DNA from: an uncultured Bacteroidota bacterium
Lineage (GTDB): Bacteria > Bacteroidota > Bacteroidia > Flavobacteriales > Flavobacteriaceae
Assembly (NCBI GenBank): GCA_902510475.1
Contig: CABXCC010000005.1
Location: 1 to 64,000 of the forward strand
Reading direction: 5' to 3'
DNA: 64,000 nucleotides
Each line of letters begins with the position of its first letter. Positions within the stretch are counted from its first letter, which is position 1. The translations under genes and the position numbers were made by a program. This document shows, piece after piece, positions 27,004 through 36,437 of this stretch. The notes under the pieces were generated by a model. It saw only the letters and a program-made list of their open reading frames with translations. It was not told the origin of the DNA and ran no database searches.

Positions 27004-30000
27004 TTAAAAGATGGCTTTGAGTTGAATGGACCCGTTATGAATTGTTCTGCTATTTTGGCTTTTTCTTCCATAATAAACAAAGTTTAAATCTAAAAGTTTT
27101 GAGATTTTTTGTTGAAATCTTAAAGACCAAGTATAATTTTCTCCGTTTTGTAAACCATTCATCATAACATAGCTTATAATGGAGTTAATATCTCCGTTAA
27201 ATTCATTTTTGAAATAATTAAATTCAGAAACAAATCCTCTATTTTGTTTTTGATTTAGATATACAGAAAGTCCAAATTGTTGTTGATCAAGGAACTCTTG
27301 ATTTCCTAAAAGATTATTGATTTTTGATAATTTATATAAAAAATTAATTCTGTTGTTATTTCCTGCTAAATAGGTAAGAGTTGGATTTAGCTGTTCTTTT
27401 TCTAGAATATAGTTTTTTTCTAAATAGTTTTCACTCCTACTTGAACTACGTTCTTTATTAGCGACAAACTCAATCAGATAAACTTCATTTGCTCTATGAA
27501 TTAAATTGATCCTTTTATAATTTTGAGAATTTCTTGTTGAACCAAACGAAAAATTATTTTTAGATTCATTTTCTAAATATGTAAATATGGCTGAATATTT
27601 TTGTTTTGATTTATTTATGTAGAGAATATTTTTAAGATTATAACTATATGCAAGTAAATTTTCTTTTTCTAATTTGAAAGGGTTTATTTCAATTTCAGGA
27701 TTTATATCCAAATTTGTTTTTTTATCAATTGAATATTGGAACTGATTTGAAAATTTAGAAATTAACTTTTGTAATCTACTATTGGAGTTTTTTAATTTTG
27801 AAAAATTTAATCCTAGTGAATAATTTAATTTATTTTGATACGTCTTGATAAATATTTGATTTGGCAAAAGAACTCTAATATATCTTCCCTCATCCTCAAA
27901 AATTGCTATTTCAAACTCTTCTAGTTCTTGAATGTTATTTTGATTTACATCAATCCATTTATAACTTCCAAGCCCAGGTTCAACTTCAAGAAATGTGTAT
28001 TCTTGTTGTGGTAGATTTCCAGAGTTTGTTTCAAAAAATAAATTAGAGTTGATAATGTTTTTAAATATCTTTTGGTTGTAAATCAGCCTGGTATTTAGGT
28101 AGTTGTCCGATCGGTTATTTAATCTAGAAACAAGTTTATTTTGATTTACATATATATTTAATTTTGAATTATTTCCGTTTAAAAGTTGTGAGTCAATAAA
28201 ATAAGAATCAGAATAGTTGACGTTCTTAAGACTAGAATTAACAATACTATCATTGACTTTTTTTCTATAGCCAAATTCAATAAATGATTTATCTTTTTTG
28301 CCAAAACCATTTTTTATTTCAAAATATTTTTGAGCAAAATCTAAATTAATAATATTACCATTTACTTCATCACCTACTTTTTTTTCAAAATTGAATTTAA
28401 TATCAGACCAACCCTTCTTATACTTATAATTTAGATTATTAAACGACTTAATGAACTTCGTATTAGAATTATCCCTGTTTGAATTCATTAAACTGGAATT
28501 TGATACAATTTTAAGATTTTTGATTTTATCAAGATTAATATTCAAAGTATTTCTTTTCCCTTGGAATTCACTTTCGAATTCAAGACTTTCAAATACGTAA
28601 AATAAACTACCCAAGTTTATTTTCTCTACACCAATTTTGGCACCACCAAGAAACTGATTTCTATTTGAAATTAAAATATTATCTACCCCCCAGTCTCTGT
28701 TAAATTCAGTATTATAGATTCTTTCAATAGGTTGAAAATATTTATTTATATAATCGATATTAATATCTGATTTCAAAATAAAGTACTCCTGTAAATCCTT
28801 TTCAAAAACGTATTTAAATTTTGAGGCAAATCCTTTATTATCATTTTCGTCTAACGAAGAAAATAAGTTTTTGTCCTGATTAGATGCTGCCATTTCAAAA
28901 TTAATATCCGAATTTTTTTCTGCATTATAATTCATATTATAAACAAATAATTCTAATTTTTTTGGGGCAATAAGTTGTACCTGAGGATCATAATTCCCTT
29001 GTTTAATTCCGTTTGCAGGGCTTATGTATTCATATATATTATCAATTGCATTATTTGTAAGTAAAATGTAATCCCCTTGATTATCTCCGACATTACTAAA
29101 GTTTACTGAATACAATTCCTCTTCTGGATTATTAGAATAAATAAAAATCTCAATATTATTAATAATTTGTTTTTTATATAAGATTCTATTTTCGTCATAA
29201 GTGTTTATTGTTCCTGTTGGGGCATACATCATATTATTGTCATCTCCTGCATTAGCTAAAATTTCTTTTTGATTTTCAGAAAGGTTTTGAAGTAATGGTT
29301 GATTTTTTAGATCATTTTCGTTGTAATATGAAATGTTGTGAGTAAAATTATTTTGACTGATTTTAACATTTGAATAGCCTATGAAACTATTAAAGTTTTT
29401 TTCACTTACCTGATATTCTACCTGTATTCTCATGTCTGCCATCACAGGAAATTTTGTATTGAATATTATTTCTCCTGCATTATAATTAATCACATAATCT
29501 TTATCCTTTCCTCTTTCTATTTTAATTCCATTTACAAAAACAGATTCACTTCCAGAAACTACCAGAACATACAACTCCCCATTATTTCCGATTAGCTTAT
29601 AGGGTCCTTGGTTCCCATTTTGTGGAGTAATTTGACTTTTTTTGTATTTACCTTTTACAACAGCACCGGCAACCTCAATTTCTATGGATTCGCTAAGATT
29701 GCTGTTTATAGAAAGTCCTTGAATTCTTTTATCAAAATTCCCAAAGAATGAATTTTTTTTATGTAAGTCAATATCGCCTCCTCTAATTTTCCATTTTTCA
29801 GACTCTAGTTCGATAAATATTTGGTCAAATTCATCAATTTGCTGTGAATATCCATTTTCTTGTAGAGGTATGTTAGAATCTTGAATAGAAGCTTTTATAG
29901 ATGTGTTTTCACTAAGTTTTCCAGAAATTTGAAGATCTAGTTCGCTGTTAAGAACCGAGTTTTGATTGTTTCCAATTGTTATCCCTCTTGAAATACTTCC

Positions 30001-30294
30001 AGATGTATTTAGATCATATGATTTATTAATATTTGTGATATTTCTTTCAGAAAGCTTATATAATGTATTTAGATTATTTGTGTTATTAATAATTAATTCC
30101 TTGCTTAATCTAGAATGTTCTTTTGAAAATATATTTGGCAATTGATTCAGTGAAGTTGAATCTTTAAATTTTTTTAGTTCTAACTTAAAATCAATGATAG
30201 AGTCATTTTTCTTTTTAATTGAGTCATTTTCTAAAACTGACCCATAAGAGCTCACAGAAATAATAATAATAAGTAATTTTAAGATTAACCTCAT
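27004..30294 (-). CDS. Large outer-membrane beta-barrel-like protein of unknown function
   Basis: A 1,096-aa protein with an N-terminal signal peptide (about 1-18). Near residues 90-190 is the conserved block GSISRGITIGNNQNSVLNSE, LDLQISGKLSENTSIKASI and GDIDLHKKNSFFGNFDKRIQG. Residues 220-300 follow with VKGKYKKSQITPQNGNQGPY and YNAGEIIFNTKFPV. The rest is made of alternating beta strands and ends in an aromatic residue (IQLKAIF), as outer-membrane barrels do. The N-terminal blocks recall parts of the SprA translocon family, but the protein is less than half SprA length, so this is only a distant guess. It converges on the secreted protease gene. Confidence 0.7.
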   Translation of the reverse strand: MRLILKLLIIIISVSSYGSVLENDSIKKKNDSIIDFKLELKKFKDSTSLNQLPNIFSKEHSRLSKELIINNTNNLNTLYKLSERNITNINKSYDLNTSGSISRGITIGNNQNSVLNSELDLQISGKLSENTSIKASIQDSNIPLQENGYSQQIDEFDQIFIELESEKWKIRGGDIDLHKKNSFFGNFDKRIQGLSINSNLSESIEIEVAGAVVKGKYKKSQITPQNGNQGPYKLIGNNGELYVLVVSGSESVFVNGIKIERGKDKDYVINYNAGEIIFNTKFPVMADMRIQVEYQVSEKNFNSFIGYSNVKISQNNFTHNISYYNENDLKNQPLLQNLSENQKEILANAGDDNNMMYAPTGTINTYDENRILYKKQIINNIEIFIYSNNPEEELYSVNFSNVGDNQGDYILLTNNAIDNIYEYISPANGIKQGNYDPQVQLIAPKKLELFVYNMNYNAEKNSDINFEMAASNQDKNLFSSLDENDNKGFASKFKYVFEKDLQEYFILKSDINIDYINKYFQPIERIYNTEFNRDWGVDNILISNRNQFLGGAKIGVEKINLGSLFYVFESLEFESEFQGKRNTLNINLDKIKNLKIVSNSSLMNSNRDNSNTKFIKSFNNLNYKYKKGWSDIKFNFEKKVGDEVNGNIINLDFAQKYFEIKNGFGKKDKSFIEFGYRKKVNDSIVNSSLKNVNYSDSYFIDSQLLNGNNSKLNIYVNQNKLVSRLNNRSDNYLNTRLIYNQKIFKNIINSNLFFETNSGNLPQQEYTFLEVEPGLGSYKWIDVNQNNIQELEEFEIAIFEDEGRYIRVLLPNQIFIKTYQNKLNYSLGLNFSKLKNSNSRLQKLISKFSNQFQYSIDKKTNLDINPEIEINPFKLEKENLLAYSYNLKNILYINKSKQKYSAIFTYLENESKNNFSFGSTRNSQNYKRINLIHRANEVYLIEFVANKERSSSRSENYLEKNYILEKEQLNPTLTYLAGNNNRINFLYKLSKINNLLGNQEFLDQQQFGLSVYLNQKQNRGFVSEFNYFKNEFNGDINSIISYVMMNGLQNGENYTWSLRFQQKISKLLDLNFVYYGRKSQNSRTIHNGSIQLKAIF

Positions 30295-30361
30295 ATTATA
30301 GATTAAACTAAAAATAATAGAAAATATTTTATCATATTTATAAGATAAAAATTATTTAAAC

Positions 30362-31126
30362 ATGAAAATAATCTCATATAATGTAAACGGAATTAGAGCA
30401 GCAATGAAGAAAGGCCTTATCAATTGGCTAGAAAATGAGAATCCGGACATGGTTTGTTTTCAAGAAATTAAAGCATTAGAGGATCAAATTGATACAGAAG
30501 AATTTGAAAAGATAGGTTATAAATATAATTACTGGTTTAGTGCTCAAAAAAAAGGCTACAGTGGTGTTGCGATAATTTCAAAACACAAACCTAAAAATGT
30601 TGAATTTGGAACAGGTATTGACTATATGGATTTTGAGGGAAGAAATATTAGATTAGATTTTGATGATTTTTCAGTAATGAGTTTGTATTTGCCCTCTGGA
30701 ACAAATATGAGTAGACTAGAATTCAAATTAAAGTATATGGATGAATTTCTGAACTATATTAAATTACTGAGTAGAAAAATTAATAATTTAATAATTGCAG
30801 GCGACTATAATATTTGTCACAAGGCCATTGATATTCACGATCCTGTAAGAAATAAAAATGTTTCTGGTTTTTTACCAATTGAAAGACAGTGGATTCAAAA
30901 TTTTATTGACTTTGGTTTTATCGATTCGTTTAGGTTTTTCAATAAAGATCCGCACAACTATAGTTGGTGGACTTACAGAGCCAATGCCAGAGCGAATAAT
31001 AAGGGATGGAGAATTGATTACATAATGGCATCGAAGAATCTTAATGAAAAAATGACTTCGGGAAAAATTTTAAAAAATATTATTCATAGTGATCATTGCC
31101 CAATTTCAATGACTTTAAAAAGTTGA
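30362..31126 (+). CDS. xth: Exodeoxyribonuclease III
   Basis: This AP endonuclease / 3'-5' exonuclease acts in base-excision repair. The 254-aa protein shows the EEP-fold motifs in order: SYNVNGIRAA near the N-terminus, CFQEIKA with the metal-binding Glu, SLYLPSG, AGDYNICH, the Trp-rich loop SWWTYR, WRIDYIMAS and the terminal HSDHCPI with the catalytic Asp-His. Length is normal. A terminator follows directly. Confidence 0.95.
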   Translation: MKIISYNVNGIRAAMKKGLINWLENENPDMVCFQEIKALEDQIDTEEFEKIGYKYNYWFSAQKKGYSGVAIISKHKPKNVEFGTGIDYMDFEGRNIRLDFDDFSVMSLYLPSGTNMSRLEFKLKYMDEFLNYIKLLSRKINNLIIAGDYNICHKAIDIHDPVRNKNVSGFLPIERQWIQNFIDFGFIDSFRFFNKDPHNYSWWTYRANARANNKGWRIDYIMASKNLNEKMTSGKILKNIIHSDHCPISMTLKS

Positions 31127-31132
31127 GAGCAA

Positions 31133-31165
31133 AAAAAAACCCTATCAACCGATAGGGTTTTCTTT
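31133..31165. terminator. Bidirectional intrinsic terminator between xth and rng
   Basis: AAACCCTATC (31137-31146) and GATAGGGTTT (31151-31160) form a perfect 10-bp stem with loop AACC, preceded by an A-run and followed by a T-rich stretch. It lies between the convergent xth and rng genes. Confidence 0.85.
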
Positions 31166-32706
31166 TAAATATTTCTACCATTTTCATCTAAAAAATGATA
31201 TTCCAGGTATTTGTATGCATCTCTAGGGATAATTTTTATCCACTTTTGATATTGAAAATACCACTTTAATCTAACAGAAGGATATCCTTTTTCTAGATAT
31301 GCCGCAATAAAAGGGTGTATATTAAGATGAATATCACTTTTTCCTTTTTTAATAAGTCGGTCAATATCTTCGGATATTTTATTAATTAAAACTATTGGAG
31401 CTTCTACCTCATTTCCGTTATTATTACTAGGATTTTCTTCTCTAGTTTTAATATTCATTTCTGGCCTAACTCTTTGTCTAGTGATTTGGATTAGTCCAAA
31501 CTTACTAGGCGGAAGAATTTTATGCTTAGCTCTGTCTTCCTGCATTTCAGATTTAAGGTGATTAAATAATTTTTTTCTATTCTCTGCCTTATTTTGATCG
31601 ATAAAATCTACTACGATAATACCTCCCATATCTCTTAATCTCAATTGCCTAGCAATTTCAGATGCAGCAATTAGATTAACTTCAAGAGCTGATTCCTCTT
31701 GATTTTTTGCAGAAGACCTTCTGTTACCACTGTTTACATCGATAACATGAAGTGCTTCGGTATGTTCAATCACTAAATATGATCCTTTAGTCATTGTAAC
31801 ATTTTTACCAAATGAAGTTTTAATTTGACGTTCAATTCCAAATTTTTCAAAAAGTGGAATCTTTGATTTGTAAAGTTTTACTATTGACTCTTTTTTCGGT
31901 GCAATTTTTTGCACATAATCTTTAATTTGAATTTGCAATGTTTCATCATTTACTTGAATTGAAGTAAAATTTTCATCAAATATGTCTCTTAATATTTTTG
32001 ACGAGATATTCATTTCGTCCATAACTTTACTAGGAATATTTGCATTTCTGATTTTTCTACACATTGCGATCCATCTACCATAAAGATTTTGTAAATCTCT
32101 GTCAAGTTCAGCAACTTTTTTGCCTTTGGCAACGGTTCTAATGATAACACCAAATCCTTTAGGTGTAATACTTTTAACTAACCTCTTTAATCTATCTTTC
32201 TCTTTAGAGTCTTCAATTTTTTGAGAGATAGAAATTCTAGTTGAAAAAGGGACAAGTACAAGGAACCTACCTGCAATAGATAGCTCTGATGTAACTCTTG
32301 GACCTTTTGTTGAAATAGGTTCTTTAACAATTTGTATTAATACAGATTGATTGGGGCTAAGGATATCTCCTATTGCTCCGTCTTTATCTATTTCTTCCTC
32401 AAATTTATAATTGTTTAAAGAGTAATTTTTAATTTTCCCAGAACTTACACCCTTAATAAATTTTTGAAGAGTTGCAACTTTTGGTCCTAAGTCATGATAG
32501 TGAAGAAACGCATCCTTCTTATATCCTACATTTACAAATGCCGCGTTTAAGGCAGGCATTGTCTTTCTTATTTTTGCAAGATATATATCACCAACTAAAA
32601 ATTTTGTATTGTCATTATCTTTATGAAATTCGATAAGTTTTCCGTCTTTAAGTAAGGCAAAGTCAACATTGTTTGAACTTGAGCGAATAAGCAATTCTTT
32701 ATTCAT
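31165..32706 (-). CDS. rng: Ribonuclease G/E family endoribonuclease
   Basis: It processes and degrades RNA in the cytoplasm. The family start MNKELLIRSSSNNVDFALLK is used here (ATG at 32706). Another ATG lies 6 codons upstream (32724), giving 519 instead of 513 aa. The S1 domain spans about residues 35-130 (VGDIYLAKIRKTMPALNAAF, FVNVGYKKDAFLH). The catalytic DNase I-like region includes GVIIRTVAKG, EHTEALHVIDVNSG, AASEIARQLRLRDMGGIIVV and DFID. The Zn-link Cys pair of E. coli RNase E is not seen. It lies downstream of the small basic protein and HU genes. Confidence 0.93.
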   Translation of the reverse strand: MNKELLIRSSSNNVDFALLKDGKLIEFHKDNDNTKFLVGDIYLAKIRKTMPALNAAFVNVGYKKDAFLHYHDLGPKVATLQKFIKGVSSGKIKNYSLNNYKFEEEIDKDGAIGDILSPNQSVLIQIVKEPISTKGPRVTSELSIAGRFLVLVPFSTRISISQKIEDSKEKDRLKRLVKSITPKGFGVIIRTVAKGKKVAELDRDLQNLYGRWIAMCRKIRNANIPSKVMDEMNISSKILRDIFDENFTSIQVNDETLQIQIKDYVQKIAPKKESIVKLYKSKIPLFEKFGIERQIKTSFGKNVTMTKGSYLVIEHTEALHVIDVNSGNRRSSAKNQEESALEVNLIAASEIARQLRLRDMGGIIVVDFIDQNKAENRKKLFNHLKSEMQEDRAKHKILPPSKFGLIQITRQRVRPEMNIKTREENPSNNNGNEVEAPIVLINKISEDIDRLIKKGKSDIHLNIHPFIAAYLEKGYPSVRLKWYFQYQKWIKIIPRDAYKYLEYHFLDENGRNI

Positions 32707-32856
32707 TGTATCAATTTTTTGCATTTAATGCTGATTATTATATAAACTACGTTAATTCATTTATTGTAAAAATGATGATTACAACATTGCTAATGAATTT
32801 ATTTCAAAGAACTTAAGTTGGTATTAATGATAAAATCTTGAAAAAAGATTAAGAAA

Positions 32857-32949
32857 TTAATCCTTTTTCTTGTGACGATTAGCTCTACGTCTTTTCTTTC
32901 TCTTATGAGTAGCTACTTTATGTCTTTTACGTTTTTTTCCGCTAGGCAT
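32857..32949 (-). CDS. 30-aa highly basic protein, probable ribosomal-type small protein
   Basis: A 30-residue ORF opening MPSGKKRKRHKVATHKRKK and ending RHKKKD, with more than half its residues Lys, Arg or His. I recognise this sequence type as a widely conserved small flavobacterial protein in the same HU-rng neighbourhood. Its composition and length resemble tiny ribosomal proteins such as bTHX, so ribosome association is a reasonable inference but not proven here. It begins 10 bases after the HU stop, on the same strand, and is probably co-transcribed. Confidence 0.8.
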   Translation of the reverse strand: MPSGKKRKRHKVATHKRKKRRRANRHKKKD

Positions 32950-32959
32950 AAATTAATAT

Positions 32960-33250
32960 TTAGTTAATTTTTAATTTCGTTTTTACTCCGTCAATAAAAA
33001 ATTTTGACGGTTTAAATGCTGGAATATTGTGTGCTGGAATTTTAATAGTCGTATTTTTTTTAATATTTCTAGCTGTTTTTTCCGCCCTTTTTTTGACGAT
33101 AAAACTACCAAAACCTCTTAAATATACATTTTCACCACTTTCTAATGAACTAATAACCTCTTGCATTAAAGATTCAACAGTAAGTTGAACATCAACCTTT
33201 TCAATTCCTAGTTTATCAGAAATTCTTGCTACAATTTCAGCCTTTGTCAT
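32960..33250 (-). CDS. hup: HU-family DNA-binding protein
   Basis: A histone-like nucleoid protein that bends DNA as a dimer. The 96-aa protein has the HU layout: MTKAEIVARISDKLGIEK, the signature GENVYLRGFGSFIVKKRAEK, the beta-arm ARNIKKNTTIKIPAHNIPAF and the end KPSKFFIDGVK. It is the first gene of a probable HU, small basic protein, rng transcription unit, divergent from mutY. Confidence 0.96.
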   Translation of the reverse strand: MTKAEIVARISDKLGIEKVDVQLTVESLMQEVISSLESGENVYLRGFGSFIVKKRAEKTARNIKKNTTIKIPAHNIPAFKPSKFFIDGVKTKLKIN

Positions 33251-33289
33251 AAATCAATTTATTTATCATTAATAATTCAACAATGCCTG

Positions 33290-33297
33290 CAAATATA
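33290..33297 (-). promoter_or_regulatory. -7 promoter element for hup
   Basis: On the minus strand TATATTTG matches TAnnTTTG 40 bases upstream of the HU start codon. The -33 partner is not at the ideal spacing. Confidence 0.4.
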
Positions 33298-33375
33298 TGT
33301 ATTTTTTATTTCAATATTTAGTTCCATTATAATTTAATTTTTTAACCCTAAATATTAACTTTATATAGGTATATT

Positions 33376-34425
33376 ATGTGTATGAAGTTCAGTGAGTTAA
33401 TTTTAAATTGGTATGATGAAAACAAAAGAAATCTACCATGGAGATTGACAAAAGACCCCTACAAAATTTGGGTTTCTGAAATAATTCTACAGCAAACGAG
33501 AATTGCTCAAGGCACATCCTATTATAACAGATTTATTAGTCGTTTTCCTACATTAGAGTCTCTAGCTAATTCAGATGAAAATGATGTTTTACTGATGTGG
33601 CAAGGTTTAGGTTATTATTCGAGAGCAAGAAATTTATTGTTTAGTGCAAAACATATTTATAATGATTTGGGGTCAAAATTTCCCGTAACATACAATGAAA
33701 TTATTAAATTAAAAGGGGTAGGAGATTACACAGCAAGTGCCATTGCTTCAATATGTTTTGAAGAACAAACTCCTGTATTGGACGGAAATGTGTACAGAGT
33801 ATTGTCGAGAATATTCGAATTACAGAATCCAATAAACTTAAGCAGTTCAAGAAAAATTTTTAAAGAAAAGGCAAAATCTTCAATGTCTGCCAAAAGATGT
33901 GGGGATTACAATCAGGCTTTAATGGATTTTGGTTCATTAGTTTGTAAACCTCAAAAACCCCTATGTGGTAGTTGTAATGTCTCAAAATTATGTAAGTCTT
34001 TTATCAACGGCACTGTTTTAAAATATCCTGTAAAAACATCTAAGAACAAAATAAAAACTCAATATCATGATTACATTATTTTAACTAAGGATAGAAAGAC
34101 CTTGATCGTTAAAATAGAAGGCGGCATTTGGAAAAATTTATATCGATTTCCTGTTTGTATTTCTGAAAAAAAACAAAGTAAGAGGTACTTACAAGAATAT
34201 TTTAAAAAGAGATACAATTTTTCTGACGTTAAAATTTCATTAATAAATCAAAAATTCATAGATCATAAGCTATCACATTTAATTTTAAAATCTAGGTTTT
34301 GGAATATTAGTATCAAAAACAATATGGCAGAAGGATTATTTGTCAGTGACTTCACTGATTTTCCTATGCCCCAATTAATGAGAAATTTTAGAGAAAAATA
34401 TAAAACTAAATTGAGTATATTTTAA
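33376..34425 (+). CDS. mutY: A/G-specific adenine glycosylase
   Basis: MutY removes adenine mispaired with 8-oxoguanine. The 349-aa enzyme shows the catalytic Glu region VSEIILQQTR, the helix-hairpin-helix LKGVGDYTASAIAS, the catalytic Asp in PVLDGNVYRVLSR, and the iron-sulfur loop with Cys spacing C-x6-C-x2-C-x5-C (CKPQKPLCGSCNVSKLC). The C-terminal third is the NUDIX-like 8-oxoG recognition domain (IVKIEGGIWKNLYRFPV). An ATG two codons downstream is an alternative start. It heads the mutY-ssb-gldD series. Confidence 0.95.
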   Translation: MCMKFSELILNWYDENKRNLPWRLTKDPYKIWVSEIILQQTRIAQGTSYYNRFISRFPTLESLANSDENDVLLMWQGLGYYSRARNLLFSAKHIYNDLGSKFPVTYNEIIKLKGVGDYTASAIASICFEEQTPVLDGNVYRVLSRIFELQNPINLSSSRKIFKEKAKSSMSAKRCGDYNQALMDFGSLVCKPQKPLCGSCNVSKLCKSFINGTVLKYPVKTSKNKIKTQYHDYIILTKDRKTLIVKIEGGIWKNLYRFPVCISEKKQSKRYLQEYFKKRYNFSDVKISLINQKFIDHKLSHLILKSRFWNISIKNNMAEGLFVSDFTDFPMPQLMRNFREKYKTKLSIF

Positions 34426-34458
34426 GTATTAATAGTAAATTAGAAGAAATTAAAGATT

Positions 34459-34899
34459 ATGTCTGGAACACTAAATAAAGTAATGTTAATAGGTCATTTA
34501 GGTGATGAAGTTAAAATCCACCGATTTGAAGATGGTGGATGTGTTGGAAGATTTCCCCTAGCTACAAACGAAACATATATGAATAAGCAGACTAACGAAA
34601 GGGTCTCAAATACGGAATGGCACAATATTGTTTTAAGAAATAAAGCAGCAGAAATATGCGAAAAGTACTTGTCTAAGGGCGATAAGGTATATGTTGAAGG
34701 AAGAATTAAAACTAGAAAATGGCAAGATGATAAAGGAAATGATCGATATTCAACAGAAATTAACTGTACTGAATTCACTTTTTTATCAAATAAAAATGAC
34801 AACCCCGTTGTTTCGGAAAACAACACAAGCCAAGAAAAAGTTGTTGCTAAACAAGAAGTAACAGATTCTTCAAATGAATCTGACGATCTTCCTTTTTAA
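34459..34899 (+). CDS. ssb: Single-stranded DNA-binding protein
   Basis: SSB coats single-stranded DNA during replication and repair. The 146-aa protein has an OB-fold (LNKVMLIGHLGDEV, WHNIVLRNKAAEICEKYLSK, GDKVYVEGRIKTRKWQD) covering about 1-110. A disordered linker and the acidic recruiting tip DDLPF end it. The same tip occurs in the DUF3127 protein at 51487. It lies between mutY and gldD. Confidence 0.96.
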   Translation: MSGTLNKVMLIGHLGDEVKIHRFEDGGCVGRFPLATNETYMNKQTNERVSNTEWHNIVLRNKAAEICEKYLSKGDKVYVEGRIKTRKWQDDKGNDRYSTEINCTEFTFLSNKNDNPVVSENNTSQEKVVAKQEVTDSSNESDDLPF

Positions 34900-34972
34900 T
34901 GTGAAGATTAAATCAAAAGCACTTAAATTTTATCAATTTTGATTTTTCAACAAATTAGGTTAATATGAAAAA

Positions 34973-35563
34973 ATGAGGTTTTTTAATATTATTTGTTCGT
35001 TATACTTTCTTTTTACATTTTTTTCTTGTGAGAATAATTCTAGCCTCCCTAAACAGGATGCCTTTTTAAGAATCGAATTTAACGAGCCTAACTATTTAAT
35101 CCATAAAAGTCAAAATTCTAAAATAAATTTTCTTTATAACACAAGTTCATCGTCTCTTGAGTCTATTTCTAAAAGAACTATAAATTTAGATTATAAAAAA
35201 TTAGGAATGAGTCTAGATTTATCGTTTGATAAATTAAATGATGAAACAGAATTAACAAATTATTTAAGAGATTTCAATCTTTTACTTGATGCTCACACCA
35301 AGCGATCAAATGGATTTTTGATCAAAGAATTTGAAAATGGAAATTATTCAACTTATGGTAAAATTTATGAGTTTAGAGGTGATGTAGCTTCTCCAATTCA
35401 ATTTTTTTTAACCGATAGTATTAATAATTTTATTCATGGGTCTCTTAATATGACCATTAAATCAAAATACGATTCAATATATCCCTCAGTTCAATACATA
35501 AAAAATGATATTTTAGTTTTTTTTGAATCTATAAATCTTAAAAAGAATAATGAAGCTGAATAA
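34973..35563 (+). CDS. gldD: Gliding motility lipoprotein GldD
   Basis: GldD is a lipoprotein needed for flavobacterial gliding and linked to T9SS function. The 196-aa protein has the lipobox FFSCENN (Cys near residue 19), then PKQDAFLRIEFNEPNY, LLDAHTKRSNG, YGKIYEFRGDVASPIQFFLT, IHGSLNMTIKSKYDSIYPSV and FFESINLKK, which match GldD conservation. In Flavobacterium gldE usually sits between ssb and gldD; here it is absent. The gene overlaps the following transporter gene by 14 bases. Confidence 0.88.
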   Translation: MRFFNIICSLYFLFTFFSCENNSSLPKQDAFLRIEFNEPNYLIHKSQNSKINFLYNTSSSSLESISKRTINLDYKKLGMSLDLSFDKLNDETELTNYLRDFNLLLDAHTKRSNGFLIKEFENGNYSTYGKIYEFRGDVASPIQFFLTDSINNFIHGSLNMTIKSKYDSIYPSVQYIKNDILVFFESINLKKNNEAE

Positions 35564-36437
35564 ATGGTTTTATTTAATTTCCTTATCGCTGATATGGGGT
35601 AGCTCATTTATACTCATAAAAAAAGCTTTAGTAGGATTAGAAGCTGATCAGTTGGGTTCTCTTCGAATTATTTTTTCTTCAATAATTATTATTTTAATCG
35701 CGTGGAAAAGGTTATCGAAAATAACCACATTGGAATGGAAATGGATAACGATATCTGCTTTTTTAGGCAGTTTTTTTCCAGCCTTTTTATTTGCTTTTGC
35801 AGAAAAAGAAATTGACAGTGCAGTAGCCTCAATAATAAATTCAATTGTGCCCTTAAATACTGTAATAATAGGAATGGTATTATTTAATATTCGATCAACA
35901 AAAAGACAAATTATTGGAGTTTTAATTGGCCTAGCCGGAACTTATATGTTAATCATTTCGGGAATTAAATTAAATCCTGATCAAAATTATTTATACTCTG
36001 GATTTGTTATACTATGTTCCTTTTTATATGCTCTTAATGTGAATATTATTAAAAAATATTTACAACATCTTTCTGCTTTAACAATAACAGTAGGTCATTT
36101 TGCTGTTATAATAATACCTGCAGTAATTGTTTTTTATTTTTCAGATTTTGATGTAAATAGTTTAAAAAATCAAGAGACAATAGACTCTGTCATATATGTT
36201 TTGATTTTAGCTGTTTTTGGCACAGCACTCGCAAAAATATTGTTTAATAAGCTTATCAAGATTTCAAGTCCAGTATTTGCATCATCGGTTACATACTCCA
36301 TGCTTATTGTATCCATATTTTGGGGATTGGTTGACGGAGAAAATTTTTCCGTCTATCAACTAATCGCAACCATTATTATAATACTTGGAGTACTGTTAAC
36401 CAATAAAAAAAGTATTCCTAAAAACTTGAATCCTTAA
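35550..36437 (+). CDS. EamA/DMT-superfamily permease
   Basis: A 295-aa inner-membrane protein with ten predicted helices in two EamA halves. The first half begins FYLISLSLIWGSSFILIKKA. The second begins near residue 145 (LYSGFVILCSFLYALNVNII) and ends IIILGVLLTNKKS. The family exports or imports small metabolites such as amino acids; the substrate cannot be told from sequence. Its 3' end overlaps the convergent M16 peptidase gene by 20 bases. Confidence 0.88.
   Translation: MKLNKWFYLISLSLIWGSSFILIKKALVGLEADQLGSLRIIFSSIIIILIAWKRLSKITTLEWKWITISAFLGSFFPAFLFAFAEKEIDSAVASIINSIVPLNTVIIGMVLFNIRSTKRQIIGVLIGLAGTYMLIISGIKLNPDQNYLYSGFVILCSFLYALNVNIIKKYLQHLSALTITVGHFAVIIIPAVIVFYFSDFDVNSLKNQETIDSVIYVLILAVFGTALAKILFNKLIKISSPVFASSVTYSMLIVSIFWGLVDGENFSVYQLIATIIIILGVLLTNKKSIPKNLNP

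Noticed and set aside
30295-30361. AT-rich inverted repeat before xth as an operator
   Set aside because: TTTTATC/GATAAAA has a 10-base loop and is the kind of weak symmetry expected by chance in AT-rich DNA.
34494-34826. 110-aa antisense reading frame over ssb
   Set aside because: A shadow of the real ssb gene, whose OB fold and DDLPF tip are clear.
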